Below, one piece after another: positions 4,901 through 5,191 of a DNA stretch of 5,191 nucleotides. A model generated the notes under the pieces. It was not told the origin of the DNA. It did not search any database and worked only from the letters and a program-made list of their open reading frames with translations. The position numbers and the translations under genes were made by a program. The DNA is taken from NCBI GenBank assembly GCA_937897665.1, contig CALCPB010000390.1:1-5191 (forward strand). Direction: 5' to 3'. This DNA is from an uncultured Halomicronema sp. Its GTDB lineage: Bacteria > Cyanobacteriota > Cyanobacteriia > Phormidesmidales > Phormidesmidaceae. Position 1 is the first letter of the stretch. The number at the start of each line of letters is the position of its first letter.

Positions 4901-5191
4901 TCAGAACAGTAAAATCAGCGCGATCAGCCCGACTAGACTGCCGCCCACGATTCCTGCTGCGGTGCCCGTCGAGATATTGCCTGCCGGGGCCTCAAGGGCC
5001 GCTTCTGGCGTCGCTTCTGGTGTCAGCTGCACCGCTGCCTGCTCATAATCAGCGCCCTTCAGCATGACTTCGGTAATCAAGCCATAAGCTTCGACCCAAG
5101 CCGCTTGCGTATCCGGTGTCCAGTCGTTGCCCAAGTATTGGCCAAAGGTTTTGAGCAGCGAATTGCCCACCAGCGGATAGTGCTCGGGCAA
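4901..5191 (-). CDS. Globin with C-terminal membrane anchor (3' part; 5' end outside window)
   Basis: The last 96 residues of a globin whose start lies beyond the window. The first visible codon is TTG (Leu) in an open frame, not a start. EHYPLVG followed by LLKTFGQYLGNDWTPDTQAAW and VEAYGLITEVML are the G and H helices of a Vitreoscilla-type haemoglobin; this part is identical to the soluble globin at 533-1060 at 28 of 47 aligned positions. After helix H comes a Pro/Glu/Ala linker (visible residues 56-71), then one hydrophobic, glycine-rich segment (76-96, TGTAAGIVGGSLVG and on to ILLF) that ends exactly at the stop. This should be a tail anchor holding a cytoplasmic globin to the membrane. 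It is the most upstream visible gene, 27 bp before the pentaheme ATG. The haem-binding half (B, E, F helices) is not visible, so haem binding is assumed from the family. Confidence 0.85.
   Translation of the reverse strand: MPEHYPLVGNSLLKTFGQYLGNDWTPDTQAAWVEAYGLITEVMLKGADYEQAAVQLTPEATPEAALEAPAGNISTGTAAGIVGGSLVGLIALILLF

Noticed and set aside
4171..4912. Several plus-strand open frames across the pentaheme gene and its flanks (4171-4461, 4316-4573, 4613-4912)
   Set aside because: They mirror the minus-strand cytochrome, whose CXXCH motifs, anchor and coupled start make that frame real.
1..5191. CRISPR array, tRNA/rRNA or insertion sequence
   Set aside because: No regularly spaced direct repeats, no cloverleaf or rRNA sequence and no transposase frame were seen. 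The repeated GCGATCGC is the ordinary cyanobacterial HIP1 palindrome.

Overview
The window looks like cyanobacterial chromosome. The highly iterated palindrome GCGATCGC occurs 8 times in 5.2 kb, at about 82, 298, 412, 436, 1870, 3603, 4210 and 4812. Two of the proteins (a TxlA/HCF164-like thioredoxin and a Tll0287-like DUF3365 protein) also belong to families well represented in cyanobacteria. The species cannot be named from the sequence alone.

All seven supported genes lie on the minus strand and read from high to low coordinates. In transcription order they are: (1) the C-terminal part of a bacterial-type globin ending in a membrane anchor (4901-5191, cut by the window edge); (2) a membrane-anchored pentaheme cytochrome c (4229-4873); (3) a secreted hexaheme cytochrome c (3432-4229) whose start overlaps the previous stop (TGATG); (4) a mono-haem DUF3365/Tll0287-like exported protein (2653-3309), followed directly by three back-to-back hairpins; (5) a gene-free stretch of about 570-650 bp rich in hairpins; (6) a multi-pass di-haem b membrane protein (1241 to about 1993/2080); (7) a second, soluble globin (533-1060); (8) a membrane-anchored lumen/periplasm-facing thioredoxin (15-497).

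The set encodes about 16 predicted haem sites: two globin haems, 5+6+1 c-type and 2 b-type. The only gene with no predicted haem is a thioredoxin of the family that keeps apocytochrome CXXCH cysteines reduced. I infer a haem-based electron-transfer module. The di-haem b protein and the anchored pentaheme cytochrome would carry electrons across or along a membrane. The hexaheme cytochrome and the DUF3365 protein would act on the outer (periplasmic or lumenal) face. The two globins would bind O2 or NO on the cytoplasmic face, one of them held at the membrane by its tail. Substrate, direction of electron flow and regulation cannot be read from the sequence. Multihaem c cytochromes are uncommon in cyanobacteria, so pairing them with a tail-anchored globin is the main point of interest. 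No RNA genes, insertion sequences or CRISPR arrays were seen.
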